NCBI GenBank assembly: GCA_002690755.1
Contig: NZFT01000029.1
Location: forward strand, 1 to 15,521
From: Phycisphaerae bacterium
Lineage (GTDB): Bacteria > Planctomycetota > Phycisphaerae > Phycisphaerales > SM1A02
Length of the DNA: 15,521 nt
Direction of reading: 5' to 3'
The position numbers and the translations under genes are program-made. The stretch's first letter is position 1. Every line of letters starts with the position of its first letter. The notes under the pieces are model-generated. The model had not been told where the DNA came from and ran no database searches. It was given only the letters and a program-made list of their open reading frames with translations. Positions 1-6,396 of the stretch are shown here, piece after piece.

Positions 1-48
1 GGCGGGTCTTCTTTCCGGGGTGCTCCCATTCTCGAGACGCGGGTCTGG

Positions 49-77
49 TTGAATCCCGCGACCCCTCCCCATACGCT
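49..77 (+). promoter_or_regulatory. Candidate sigma70-like promoter for the STAS/HATPase pair
   Basis: TTGAAT (49-54) and TACGCT (72-77) are separated by 17 bp and lie about 25 bp upstream of the STAS gene start. The -35 box matches TTGACA at four positions; the -10 is a weak match to TATAAT. A similar TACGCT -10 appears before the cytochrome gene, which slightly supports both. A hand match in GC-rich DNA can arise by chance. Confidence 0.3.
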
Positions 78-101
78 TGCCAGACGAAACAGGAGCCTTC
101 C

Positions 102-461
102 ATGAATCCAGAATCCGCCGGTCTTCAGGTCAATGAAATGAACGGGATCACCCGGGTCGGTTTCATCGAGCAGAACATCCTCGATGAAGCGAACATCCAG
201 CAGATCGGTGACGCGCTCGGGGAACTCATCGATGCCATGGATGCTCCGAAGATCCTCATCTCCTTCGCGGATGTGGCACACCTTTCCTCTGCGGCGTTGG
301 GCGCGTTGATCACGGTGAACAATCGAGTCGGTTCGAAAGCGGGCGAACTTCGTCTCGCCGACATCGATCCGAAGATCCTCGAAATCTTCAAGATCACGCG
401 GTTGGACCGTCTCTTCGAGATTCATGGCACGAGTGCAGAGGCGCTCGCCACGTTCTCCTGA
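102..461 (+). CDS. STAS-domain anti-sigma-factor antagonist (SpoIIAA/RsbV-like)
   Basis: This is a 119-residue single STAS domain, the usual size for SpoIIAA/RsbV proteins. These cytoplasmic proteins bind a HATPase anti-sigma factor when unphosphorylated and so free its sigma factor or other partner. The diagnostic stretch is HLSSAALGALI at residues 60-70. Aligned by eye to the SpoIIAA motif DSSGLG, Ser63 takes the phosphorylated-serine position, while the preceding Asp is Ser and the Gly is Ala. The start is supported by AGGAG at 91-95, six bases upstream. A cognate HATPase gene follows after 68 bp on the same strand, the classic antagonist/anti-sigma arrangement. The family is clear from the fold pattern and context; the physiological target is unknown, and no sigma factor or PP2C phosphatase gene lies in the window. 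Confidence 0.88.
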   Translation: MNPESAGLQVNEMNGITRVGFIEQNILDEANIQQIGDALGELIDAMDAPKILISFADVAHLSSAALGALITVNNRVGSKAGELRLADIDPKILEIFKITRLDRLFEIHGTSAEALATFS

Positions 462-529
462 TCTTCCAGCCGCCTCGCCGCGTCTTCAACGCGGAGGCGA
501 GCGTCCCGTTCCTCCAGCTCGGGTAAACG

Positions 530-982
530 ATGTCGCAATCAGGAATCAATCCGTCGGACGACGGGGCCGAAGGAGGTCGATCCGGCGAGATCGTCCTCCG
601 GCACGGCGATACCGCGACCTTGAAGGGATTCGAAGCGACGATCTTCGCGGGATTGAAGGAGGCCGGTTTCGACGAGGGGGAGATCTTCGCGATACGCCTC
701 GCCATGGAGGAGGCGGTCGCGAACGGCTTTCGTCACGGGAACGAGGGTGATCCGACGAAATCGGTGACCGTCACCTTCGGAATCGACGCTTCCGGGATGA
801 CGTTGACGGTGGAGGACCAGGGCACGGGCTTCGATCCGACCGCGGTCCCGGACCCGACCGAGGATGCAAACCTCGAGATCCCCTCCGGACGAGGGCTGAT
901 GTTGATGCGGGCCTACATGACCGAGGTCGTGGTGATCCCGCCCGGGAATCGGATCGAGATGCGATTCGATCGTCAGGCCTGA
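530..982 (+). CDS. Histidine-kinase-like ATPase, anti-sigma factor (RsbW/SpoIIAB type)
   Basis: This 150-residue protein is a stand-alone GHKL ATPase domain with no sensor or HisKA region, as in RsbW and SpoIIAB. The N box is MEEAVANGFRHGN (residues 59-71), the G1 box is DQGTGFDP (96-103) and the G2 box is SGRGLMLM (119-126). Proteins of this family bind a sigma factor or other partner and phosphorylate the serine of their STAS antagonist. The STAS gene directly upstream is the obvious partner. The ATG at 530 has no strong Shine-Dalgarno sequence (only a GGG a few bases upstream), suggesting translation follows from the upstream gene or is leaderless-like. The first 20 residues are low-complexity and may be variable. 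The biochemical family is secure; whether it regulates a sigma factor or another process is not visible. Confidence 0.88.
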   Translation: MSQSGINPSDDGAEGGRSGEIVLRHGDTATLKGFEATIFAGLKEAGFDEGEIFAIRLAMEEAVANGFRHGNEGDPTKSVTVTFGIDASGMTLTVEDQGTGFDPTAVPDPTEDANLEIPSGRGLMLMRAYMTEVVVIPPGNRIEMRFDRQA

Positions 983-1012
983 CACCACACCGACCCGCTC
1001 GCACGGCGCCTC

Positions 1013-1828
1013 ATGCAGACCCTCAAAGAGATCAAGTACCTGCTCGAGCGCCGCGGTCTCCAGCCGCGATATCGCCTCGGTCAGAACTTCCTGCACGATC
1101 ACAATCAACTCCGGAAGATCGTCGCCGCGGCCGGCGTCGAACCCGGTGACCTCGTGCTCGAGGTCGGGCCCGGTACCGGCACGCTGACCGAGGCGCTGGT
1201 CGAAGCGGATGCGGACGTGGTCGCCGCGGAACTCGATCCCGAGATGGCGGCGATCGTCGAGGGACGTCTCGGCGACCGGGTGAAGCTCGTGGTGGGGGAC
1301 TGTCTGGACCGGCGGCGACATCTGGCGCCGGAACTGCTGGAGATCCTCGACGGACGACCTTTTCGACTCGTCGCGAACCTCCCGTATCAGGCGGCGACCC
1401 CGCTGATGATGGACCTGCTCACGAGGCGGCCCAACTGTCTCGGTCAGGTCGCCTTGATCCAGAAGGAGGTCGCGGATCGGCTCGCCGCCCCCTCCGGCGG
1501 GCGCGAGTACGGTCCGATCTCGGTGCTCACCGCCGCACTCGGATCGATTCGGCGGGTGACGGTGGTGCCCCCCGGCTGCTTCTGGCCGCAGCCGAAGGTC
1601 ACCAGCGCGGTGGTCGCGATCACCCCGAACCCGACGCATGGGGTCGAGGATCCCGAGGCGTTCGGCGACTTCGTCGGGGATCTCTTCCGAACCCGTCGAA
1701 AGCAGATCGGGACGATCCTCGGCCGTGCGAACGTTCCCGAGGGGTTCGATGCGGCCCTCCGGCCGGAACAACTCGACCCCGCCTCGCTGTTGGCCATGTT
1801 CCGCGCCATGCGGGCCGCCGGCGACTGA
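1013..1828 (+). CDS. rsmA: 16S rRNA (adenine1518-N6/adenine1519-N6)-dimethyltransferase RsmA (KsgA)
   Basis: RsmA uses S-adenosylmethionine to dimethylate two adjacent adenines in the 3' terminal helix of 16S rRNA late in small-subunit assembly. The 271-residue length matches the family (about 270). Visible landmarks are the N-terminal LGQNFL (22-27), the SAM-binding EVGPGTG (50-56), the acidic AELDPEM (72-78), VVGDCLD (93-99) and the catalytic NLPY (122-125). Further on are KEVADRLAAP (151-160) and PGCFWPQPKV (187-196), which corresponds to the usual PPxxFxPxPKVxS signature, then a basic FRTRRKQ segment in the helical C-terminal domain. It starts 30 bp after the HATPase stop, so it may be cotranscribed, although the functions are unrelated. 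No clear ribosome binding site precedes the ATG. A strong hairpin lies just after the stop. Confidence 0.97.
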   Translation: MQTLKEIKYLLERRGLQPRYRLGQNFLHDHNQLRKIVAAAGVEPGDLVLEVGPGTGTLTEALVEADADVVAAELDPEMAAIVEGRLGDRVKLVVGDCLDRRRHLAPELLEILDGRPFRLVANLPYQAATPLMMDLLTRRPNCLGQVALIQKEVADRLAAPSGGREYGPISVLTAALGSIRRVTVVPPGCFWPQPKVTSAVVAITPNPTHGVEDPEAFGDFVGDLFRTRRKQIGTILGRANVPEGFDAALRPEQLDPASLLAMFRAMRAAGD

Positions 1829-1831
1829 ACG

Positions 1832-1867
1832 GGAACGCCCTCGCCCGATCCCCGGCGAGGGCGTTCC
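1832..1867. terminator. Perfect 14-bp hairpin between convergent rsmA and DUF4139 genes
   Basis: GGAACGCCCTCGCC (1832-1845) and GGCGAGGGCGTTCC (1854-1867) form a perfect 14-bp stem with an 8-base loop. It starts four bases after the rsmA stop and lies before the stop of the convergent gene, so it could end transcripts from both sides. There is no good U tract on either strand, so it is either a U-poor terminator or an RNA 3'-end stabilising stem. Confidence 0.7.
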
Positions 1868-1870
1868 ACT

Positions 1871-1898
1871 TCGATCATCGGATGTCGATCATCCGATG
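1871..1898. repeat. Tandem 14-mer that also forms a 9-bp inverted repeat
   Basis: TCGATCATCGGATG (1871-1884) is followed immediately by TCGATCATCCGATG (1885-1898), a direct duplication with one base changed. Because of that change, CATCGGATG (1876-1884) and CATCCGATG (1890-1898) are exact reverse complements with a 5-base TCGAT loop. It sits between the long hairpin and the stop of the - strand gene, and could be a second terminator stem for that gene. Confidence 0.6.
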
Positions 1899-1902
1899 TC
1901 GG

Positions 1903-3447
1903 TCACCAGGTGTAGCGGACCGTGTAGCGAATGGTCTTCTCGCCTTCGGGGGCGACGTCGACCTTCCATTGGATCGCGTTGGCGTCGAGCCGTTCGAACG
2001 GAAGGTTTCGTTCGGTCATCTCCCAGTTCCGCCACCGGTAGAGATGTTCGCGGATCACCACGGTCTGGACCGCGTCCTTCTGGTTGCGGACCTCGAGTTC
2101 GATCGTCTCGGACATCGTCTTGCGGGCCTTGTCGATCTTGAAGTCGACGATGCGACGCTCGCCGACCACGTCGAAGGCGTTGCCCAGCTTGATCCGGATC
2201 TCTTCGTTCCGAGGGGTGTGATCGATGAGATCCTCGCCCACGAATTCCAGCGATCCGTCTGCGGCGTCCTGCTTGTACGCGCGGATCCTTCCCTTGGGAA
2301 GCGGAATGCCGAGACCGTTTTCGGTGTCGTTCTTGAAGCTGACGTACACGCTGATCTTGTCGGATCCACCGGGAACGAATCCCGGATTCATGTAGGGCTC
2401 GCGGTTCCATCCCATCGCGGAGGTCGGATCGTAGAGGAGTTCCTTGGCGATCTCGACGTCGGAGACGGCGGGAAAGAGGGTCAGCTGCTGGGTGCTGTTG
2501 CGAGCGATGGTGGTGGTTCGCGGCAGCGTGTAGAGGTGGTACTCGAACAGCGAACTCTCCGTGAAGCCGGCGACCTTGCCGGCCGCGCCCTCGGGCACCG
2601 ATTCAATCGAGTATCCACGCATCCGCCGCGTGGGCTGGATCTTCTGAACGTCGCCCGCGACGAGCTTGAGTTTCGCATTCGGATACTCGATGCCCGAGAC
2701 GTTCAGGAGACTCACCCAGGCGGTCACGTCCGCCGCGGTGTCGTCGTCGTTCAAGATCAGGTTGTAGTCGGCTCGCCAGGTCAGGCCGGCGGTCTGGTAG
2801 GTCGAGCGGATCTCATGGTTCCCGCCTCGGGCGGCGTCGAGCATCCACACCAGGGTGGGCTTGGTGAGGAAACCGTCGGGCAGCGAGCCGAGCGAGATGC
2901 GGGCGTCGGACGCATCGACCATCTCGAGCCCGGTGTCGGTCTTGATGACCAGCCGGCCCTGGCTGGAGGAGAGCAGTTCCCCCGCGATCGTCCGGGTGGC
3001 GTCGCCTTCGGTCACCGTGATCTCGATCTGCTCGTCGAGATACTTCTCGAGCAGTTTCGACGGGCTCACCAGATCGAACTTGAATGCCTGCTCGAGGACC
3101 GCCGTCCTCGGATCGGTCAGATCGCGGAAGCCGACGCTGGTGGGATCGAGGAACGCCGCGACGTCGGTGAAGGAGACCTCGTTCAGGCCCTTCCGGAGTT
3201 CGAAGGATCGCGTCTGACGGACCACGCCGAAGCCGGGGACCTGCGAAGCGAAGTTGAAGTCCCCGCCGTTCCGCTGCTGGCCGATGAATCGCTGGGGATC
3301 GAAGCCGGCGGGATCCGCGGAGCTGTAGATCGTGACGCTGGTGGCGGGTTCCTCGGCGTTCGAATCGGTGACGAGGCCTCCGAACGCGGTGGTCCCGAGC
3401 AGCAGGCTGGAGGCGAGTAGGAAGGGGGTGATTCTTGGGCGAGACAT
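1903..3447 (-). CDS. Exported DUF4139 domain-containing protein, function unknown
   Basis: This is a 514-residue protein with a Sec-type signal peptide: MSRPR, then hydrophobic FLLASSLLLG, with a plausible cleavage after SNA near residue 32. The rest looks like the DUF4139 beta-rich family. Features I recognise are the TYQTAGLTWRADYNLIL segment, the LNVSGIEYPNAKLKLVAG segment, EYHLYTLPRTTTI, and LGIPLPKGRIRAYKQD followed by FVGEDLIDHTPRNEEIRIKLG. The biochemical role of this family is not established as far as I know; a periplasmic or outer-envelope location is inferred from the signal. I chose the ATG at 3447 rather than the longer in-frame start because GGAG (3458-3455) lies seven bases upstream and the signal peptide begins there. 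It is transcribed alone, divergent from the epimerase gene and convergent with rsmA. Confidence 0.82.
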   Translation of the reverse strand: MSRPRITPFLLASSLLLGTTAFGGLVTDSNAEEPATSVTIYSSADPAGFDPQRFIGQQRNGGDFNFASQVPGFGVVRQTRSFELRKGLNEVSFTDVAAFLDPTSVGFRDLTDPRTAVLEQAFKFDLVSPSKLLEKYLDEQIEITVTEGDATRTIAGELLSSSQGRLVIKTDTGLEMVDASDARISLGSLPDGFLTKPTLVWMLDAARGGNHEIRSTYQTAGLTWRADYNLILNDDDTAADVTAWVSLLNVSGIEYPNAKLKLVAGDVQKIQPTRRMRGYSIESVPEGAAGKVAGFTESSLFEYHLYTLPRTTTIARNSTQQLTLFPAVSDVEIAKELLYDPTSAMGWNREPYMNPGFVPGGSDKISVYVSFKNDTENGLGIPLPKGRIRAYKQDAADGSLEFVGEDLIDHTPRNEEIRIKLGNAFDVVGERRIVDFKIDKARKTMSETIELEVRNQKDAVQTVVIREHLYRWRNWEMTERNLPFERLDANAIQWKVDVAPEGEKTIRYTVRYTW

Positions 3448-3563
3448 GACGAGGCTCCGAGAGAGGCGTTTGGATTCGGTTCGATCGGGCGGCGATGGCA
3501 CGATACGACTTTGCTTGGCCGGTCGTTTCGCCCGGTCTCCGCGAAATCTCGCGAAAGCGGAAA

Positions 3564-3591
3564 ATGACGGCAGGGTTCGGTTTCCTACGAT
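3564..3591 (+). promoter_or_regulatory. Candidate promoter for the epimerase gene
   Basis: ATGACG (3564-3569) and TACGAT (3586-3591) are 16 bp apart, each matching the sigma70 hexamer at four of six positions. The implied transcript would begin near 3598 and have a leader of about 70 bases holding the alternative hairpins at 3611-3643. This is a hand match only. Confidence 0.3.
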
Positions 3592-3610
3592 GTCCGTACC
3601 ATGGGAGCGT

Positions 3611-3643
3611 GAACCGTCCGCGGGACGGTGCCTCGGACGGTTC
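3611..3643 (+). promoter_or_regulatory. Leader with two mutually exclusive hairpins upstream of the epimerase
   Basis: GAACCGTCC (3611-3619) can pair with GGACGGTTC (3635-3643; 9 bp, 15-base loop). Its inner part ACCGTCC (3613-3619) can pair instead with GGACGGT (3623-3629; 7 bp, 3-base loop). The element ends 24 bases before the GTG start and 15 bases before the Shine-Dalgarno sequence. It might act in the RNA leader or as a protein-binding inverted repeat in DNA; no known riboswitch class is recognised. Confidence 0.4.
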
Positions 3644-3658
3644 GATGTCATCGACGGG

Positions 3659-3663
3659 AAGGA
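3659..3663 (+). promoter_or_regulatory. Ribosome binding site that decides the GTG start of the epimerase
   Basis: AAGGA, within GGGAAGGAA, lies four bases upstream of the GTG at 3668. The reading frame is open far upstream, so this site together with the N-terminal KILVTGVAGFIG motif fixes the start. Confidence 0.6.
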
Positions 3664-3667
3664 ACGC

Positions 3668-4678
3668 GTGAAGATCCTCGTCACCGGCGTCGCGGGTTTC
3701 ATCGGGCATCATGCCGCGATGGCGATGTTGGAACGCGGCGACCAGGTCCTCGGCGTCGACTCGATGAACGCCTACTACGACCCCGCCTTGAAGGCGGCTC
3801 GCCGGGCGAGGCTCGAGGCCATGCCGGGTTTCGAGTTCCGTCAACTGGATCTCTCGGATCGATCCGTTCTCGAAACGCTCGGCAATGCTGGCATCGACCG
3901 GATCGTGCATCTCGCGGCCCAGGCCGGCGTCCGTCACTCGATCGATGAACCCTTCGACTATCTCGAGTCGAATCTCGCGGCGACCCTCGTGGTGCTCGAG
4001 CTCGCCCGGGTGATCGAGAGCTCGCATCTGGTCTTCGCCAGCAGCAGTTCGGTGTACGGCCTCAACGAGATGATGCCGTTCGCCACCGGGCACCCGGTCG
4101 ATCATCCGCTGTCGCTCTACGCCGCCACCAAGCGCAGCGCCGAACTGATGGCCCACGGCTACGCGCGGCTCTACGGGATCCCCACGACCGGGCTCCGGTT
4201 CTTCAGCGTGTACGGCACCTGGGGCCGTCCCGACATGGCCCTCTGGAAGTTCGCGGAATCGATCCGTGAAGGTCGTCCGATCGAGCTCTACAACCACGGC
4301 CGGCATCGCCGCGACTTCACCTGGGTGGACGACGTGGTCGACGGCGTGCTCCGCGTCCTTGATCGTCCCGCATCGCCCGACCCCGATTTCGACCCGGGCG
4401 ATCCGACGCCCGATCGCAGCGATGCGCCGTTCCGGGTCTACAACCTCGGCAACGACACCAACGTCGACCTGCTTCGATTCGTCGGACTCATCGAGCAGGC
4501 CATGGACCGGAAGGCGGAGACGATTCTCCTGCCGAAGCAGCCGGGTGACGTCGAGGCGAGTGCCGCCGACGTCGAACCGATGCGACGCGAGTTCGGGTGG
4601 GCGCCGCGCATGCCCGTGGAGGTCGGGGTCCCGACCTTCATCGAGTGGTGGCGGGCGTGGATGGACCGGGCTGACTGA
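3668..4678 (+). CDS. NAD-dependent sugar nucleotide epimerase, UDP-glucuronate 4-epimerase type
   Basis: This 336-residue extended short-chain dehydrogenase probably interconverts UDP-glucuronate and UDP-galacturonate for surface polysaccharide synthesis in the cytoplasm. The Rossmann motif is TGVAGFIG (residues 6-13), followed by HLAAQAGVRHS (81-91). The catalytic Ser region is ASSSSVYG (124-131) and the YxxxK pair is Tyr151/Lys155 in LSLYAATK. The segment TTGLRFFSVYGTWGRPDMAL (173-192), RRDFTWVDD and QPGDV are typical of the CapI/LspL-type UDP-glucuronate epimerases, and the family length is the same. Where most relatives have VYGPWGRPDMA, this protein has Thr for Pro. The GTG start is backed by a good ribosome binding site. 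It stands alone; no glycosyltransferases are adjacent, so its pathway is not shown by context. GalE-like or dTDP-glucose dehydratase activity is less likely. Confidence 0.9.
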   Translation: MKILVTGVAGFIGHHAAMAMLERGDQVLGVDSMNAYYDPALKAARRARLEAMPGFEFRQLDLSDRSVLETLGNAGIDRIVHLAAQAGVRHSIDEPFDYLESNLAATLVVLELARVIESSHLVFASSSSVYGLNEMMPFATGHPVDHPLSLYAATKRSAELMAHGYARLYGIPTTGLRFFSVYGTWGRPDMALWKFAESIREGRPIELYNHGRHRRDFTWVDDVVDGVLRVLDRPASPDPDFDPGDPTPDRSDAPFRVYNLGNDTNVDLLRFVGLIEQAMDRKAETILLPKQPGDVEASAADVEPMRREFGWAPRMPVEVGVPTFIEWWRAWMDRAD

Positions 4679-4687
4679 GACTCAGTC
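4673..4687. repeat. Palindrome holding the stop codons of two convergent genes
   Basis: GACTGAG (4673-4679), a central A (4680) and CTCAGTC (4681-4687) form a perfect 7-bp inverted repeat. The epimerase TGA (4676-4678) and the opposing gene's stop (4682-4684 on the - strand) lie symmetrically in its two arms, leaving only three bases between the genes. There is no room for a normal terminator here, so transcripts may overlap. Confidence 0.7.
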
Positions 4688-6358
4688 CTTCACGTCGATC
4701 CGGTGTTCGATCTCGAAACGTCTCGACCACGCCGCCGTCGCCGGTGGGAGGAACTCACCGAACTCGTCTCGATCCACGTCCGCATCGACGAGGCTGCCCG
4801 GCCCGGTCACCAGCCGGTAGGCGAGTCGAATCCGATGGGGGCCCGGCTCGGCGATCGCGACGCGGCGTTGGAAGCGAGGTTTCCTCGAGACCGTCGTGTC
4901 GAGGTCGCCGTTTTCTTCCGCGACGAGGGTCCAGATCATCGAGTCATCGGGATCGACGAACGGACCACCGTCGATCGAGATGCCGTCGAAGAGGACGTGC
5001 AGGTACTGGCCGAAAGGCAGGATCTCGCCCCGCCGCTCGCCGACGAGGGTCACGTCGAACGACTCGCCGGGGGTGACGGTCGTCGGGGCGTCCACCTCGG
5101 CCCGCCACGATGCGGCGTGGATCCGGTCGATCTGTCCGGTGTCCAGTCCGTTCGGCCAAGTACCACCGGCCACCGCGAGCAGTCCGGGGTGCCAGCTGTA
5201 GATCTTGTCGTCGGACTCCAACTGCGAGACCAGCAGGTCGAAGAGCCGATCCGACTGGGGATCGTCGAGCGGCCGGGCGATCACTTCCGTCCAGATCGGG
5301 TGAAAGACGTCTTCGTCGTACGGTGCGAGGGTCACCAGGGCGCCGTTCGAAAGTCGTCCGGTGATGAAGCGGACGACGTCGCCGGCGAAGAAGAGAAGGC
5401 CGAGTCCGGCCGCCATGAGCACGAACACGATCGCGAGTCGAGTGGTGCGCCGCTGGTCTCTCCTTGCGCCGGTGTAGTGGATGGTGCCGGTGTGGGCGGT
5501 GGTTCCGCATTCCGGGCATCGACCCATGCTCGGATCGACCCGTTGATCGCACTTGAGGCATCGTGGAAACAGATCGGCGCGAGCGGTTCGTGCCTTTCGG
5601 AGGTGGGAGATCGTTTCGCCCGCCAGAAGAAACAGGAGGACCGAAGCGATCATCATGAACTCGAAGGGCCGGTCGCTCGCCAGGAAGAGAACCAGGATGC
5701 ACGCGGTCGCGAGGATGACGTAGGTGATCCTTCGCTCGAGCGGTCGTGCGGCTCGTCGGCCGAGGATCAACGCGACGATCTGCGCCGGAACCGACGGTCG
5801 CAACATCGTCGGCGGGGTCCCTCTCAGGAATGCCGCGGCCTGGTCTCCAAGCGTCACGCGATCGTGCCAGAATTGATTGAGATCGGTCGCGCTCCACGCC
5901 GGTGGAAACAGGAAACAGCAGACGTCCCGCTGGAACGGCGATCCGCCGCAGTTCGGGCAGATCGCGTCCGGGGATCTGGTCTCGTCTTCGACGGCCTCGA
6001 TGACGCGTGCGAGTCGGCGTCGACGCCGGACCGCCGCGACGATCATGACGGTGATGATGCCGATCCAGACCAGCGAGGTGACGAGGGTGGCGGTCCGGAG
6101 GTCCGACTTGAGCGCCTCGTCCATCGTGAACCGTCGACCGATCGTCAGGATGTTCGGGGCGAGGAGGCCGATCTGTATCAGGAGAAAGCAGCCGAGCCCG
6201 ATGAGCGGCCAGACCGCGCGTCGGCGATCGCGTCGGAGCCTCGTCGTGATGCGTTCGCGGTCGAGCGGAATCGCGTGCGTACCGAAGGCCTCGGACACCG
6301 CTTGCGGGCCGGAGTCGTCGGGATCCGGGGTCTTCTCGGCGTCGTTCATCGCAGCCAT
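4682..6358 (-). CDS. Membrane protein with two zinc ribbons and a C-terminal extracytoplasmic-type domain
   Basis: I do not recognise a named family for this 558-residue protein. A first zinc-ribbon-like site is CPNCGGSPFQRDVCC (134-148), followed by an SATDLNQFWH segment. A second is CLKCDQRVDPSMGRCPEC (267-284). Hydrophobic segments lie near 49-68, 91-110, 212-227, 233-250 and 308-325. Residues from about 330 to the end form a soluble domain that ends in beta-rich sequence. It is clearly a paralog of the gene upstream in the same operon: both share CPxCGxxPF...CC, W...DL..FWH and PRC..C...CPECG in the same order. The start could be 6358 or 6349 (MND); no clear ribosome binding site separates them. 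It is the third gene of the likely rny operon, 38 bp behind its paralog. Possible roles are a metal or nucleic acid binding membrane regulator; function is unknown. Confidence 0.75.
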   Translation of the reverse strand: MAAMNDAEKTPDPDDSGPQAVSEAFGTHAIPLDRERITTRLRRDRRRAVWPLIGLGCFLLIQIGLLAPNILTIGRRFTMDEALKSDLRTATLVTSLVWIGIITVMIVAAVRRRRRLARVIEAVEDETRSPDAICPNCGGSPFQRDVCCFLFPPAWSATDLNQFWHDRVTLGDQAAAFLRGTPPTMLRPSVPAQIVALILGRRAARPLERRITYVILATACILVLFLASDRPFEFMMIASVLLFLLAGETISHLRKARTARADLFPRCLKCDQRVDPSMGRCPECGTTAHTGTIHYTGARRDQRRTTRLAIVFVLMAAGLGLLFFAGDVVRFITGRLSNGALVTLAPYDEDVFHPIWTEVIARPLDDPQSDRLFDLLVSQLESDDKIYSWHPGLLAVAGGTWPNGLDTGQIDRIHAASWRAEVDAPTTVTPGESFDVTLVGERRGEILPFGQYLHVLFDGISIDGGPFVDPDDSMIWTLVAEENGDLDTTVSRKPRFQRRVAIAEPGPHRIRLAYRLVTGPGSLVDADVDRDEFGEFLPPATAAWSRRFEIEHRIDVKD

Positions 6359-6396
6359 CCCATGAGGAAATCCTAGGCTTCGATGGAACGGCGTGA

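Noticed and set aside
539..1771. Long - strand open frame (410 codons) opposite the HATPase and rsmA genes
   Set aside because: It is rich in Arg, Gly, Asp and His with no domain or hydrophobic pattern, as expected for an antisense shadow in GC-rich DNA; both + strand genes are unmistakable.
1882..3420. 512-codon + strand frame opposite the DUF4139 gene
   Set aside because: The composition (Gly, Val, Asp, Arg-rich, low complexity) is a shadow pattern; the - strand protein has a signal peptide and family motifs.
3332..3667. In-frame upstream extension of the epimerase to 3332 or to the ATG at 3590
   Set aside because: The family begins right at KILVTGVAGFIG; the GTG at 3668 has a good ribosome binding site and the extension overlaps the divergent gene.
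3448..3702. 85-codon N-terminal extension of the DUF4139 frame
   Set aside because: It would place a signal peptide in mid-protein and would run across the epimerase start; a ribosome binding site supports the start at 3447.
4703..6376. 557-codon + strand frame opposite the longer zinc-ribbon gene
   Set aside because: It has no recognisable features, while the - strand frame has membrane helices, paired cysteine ribbons and a paralog.
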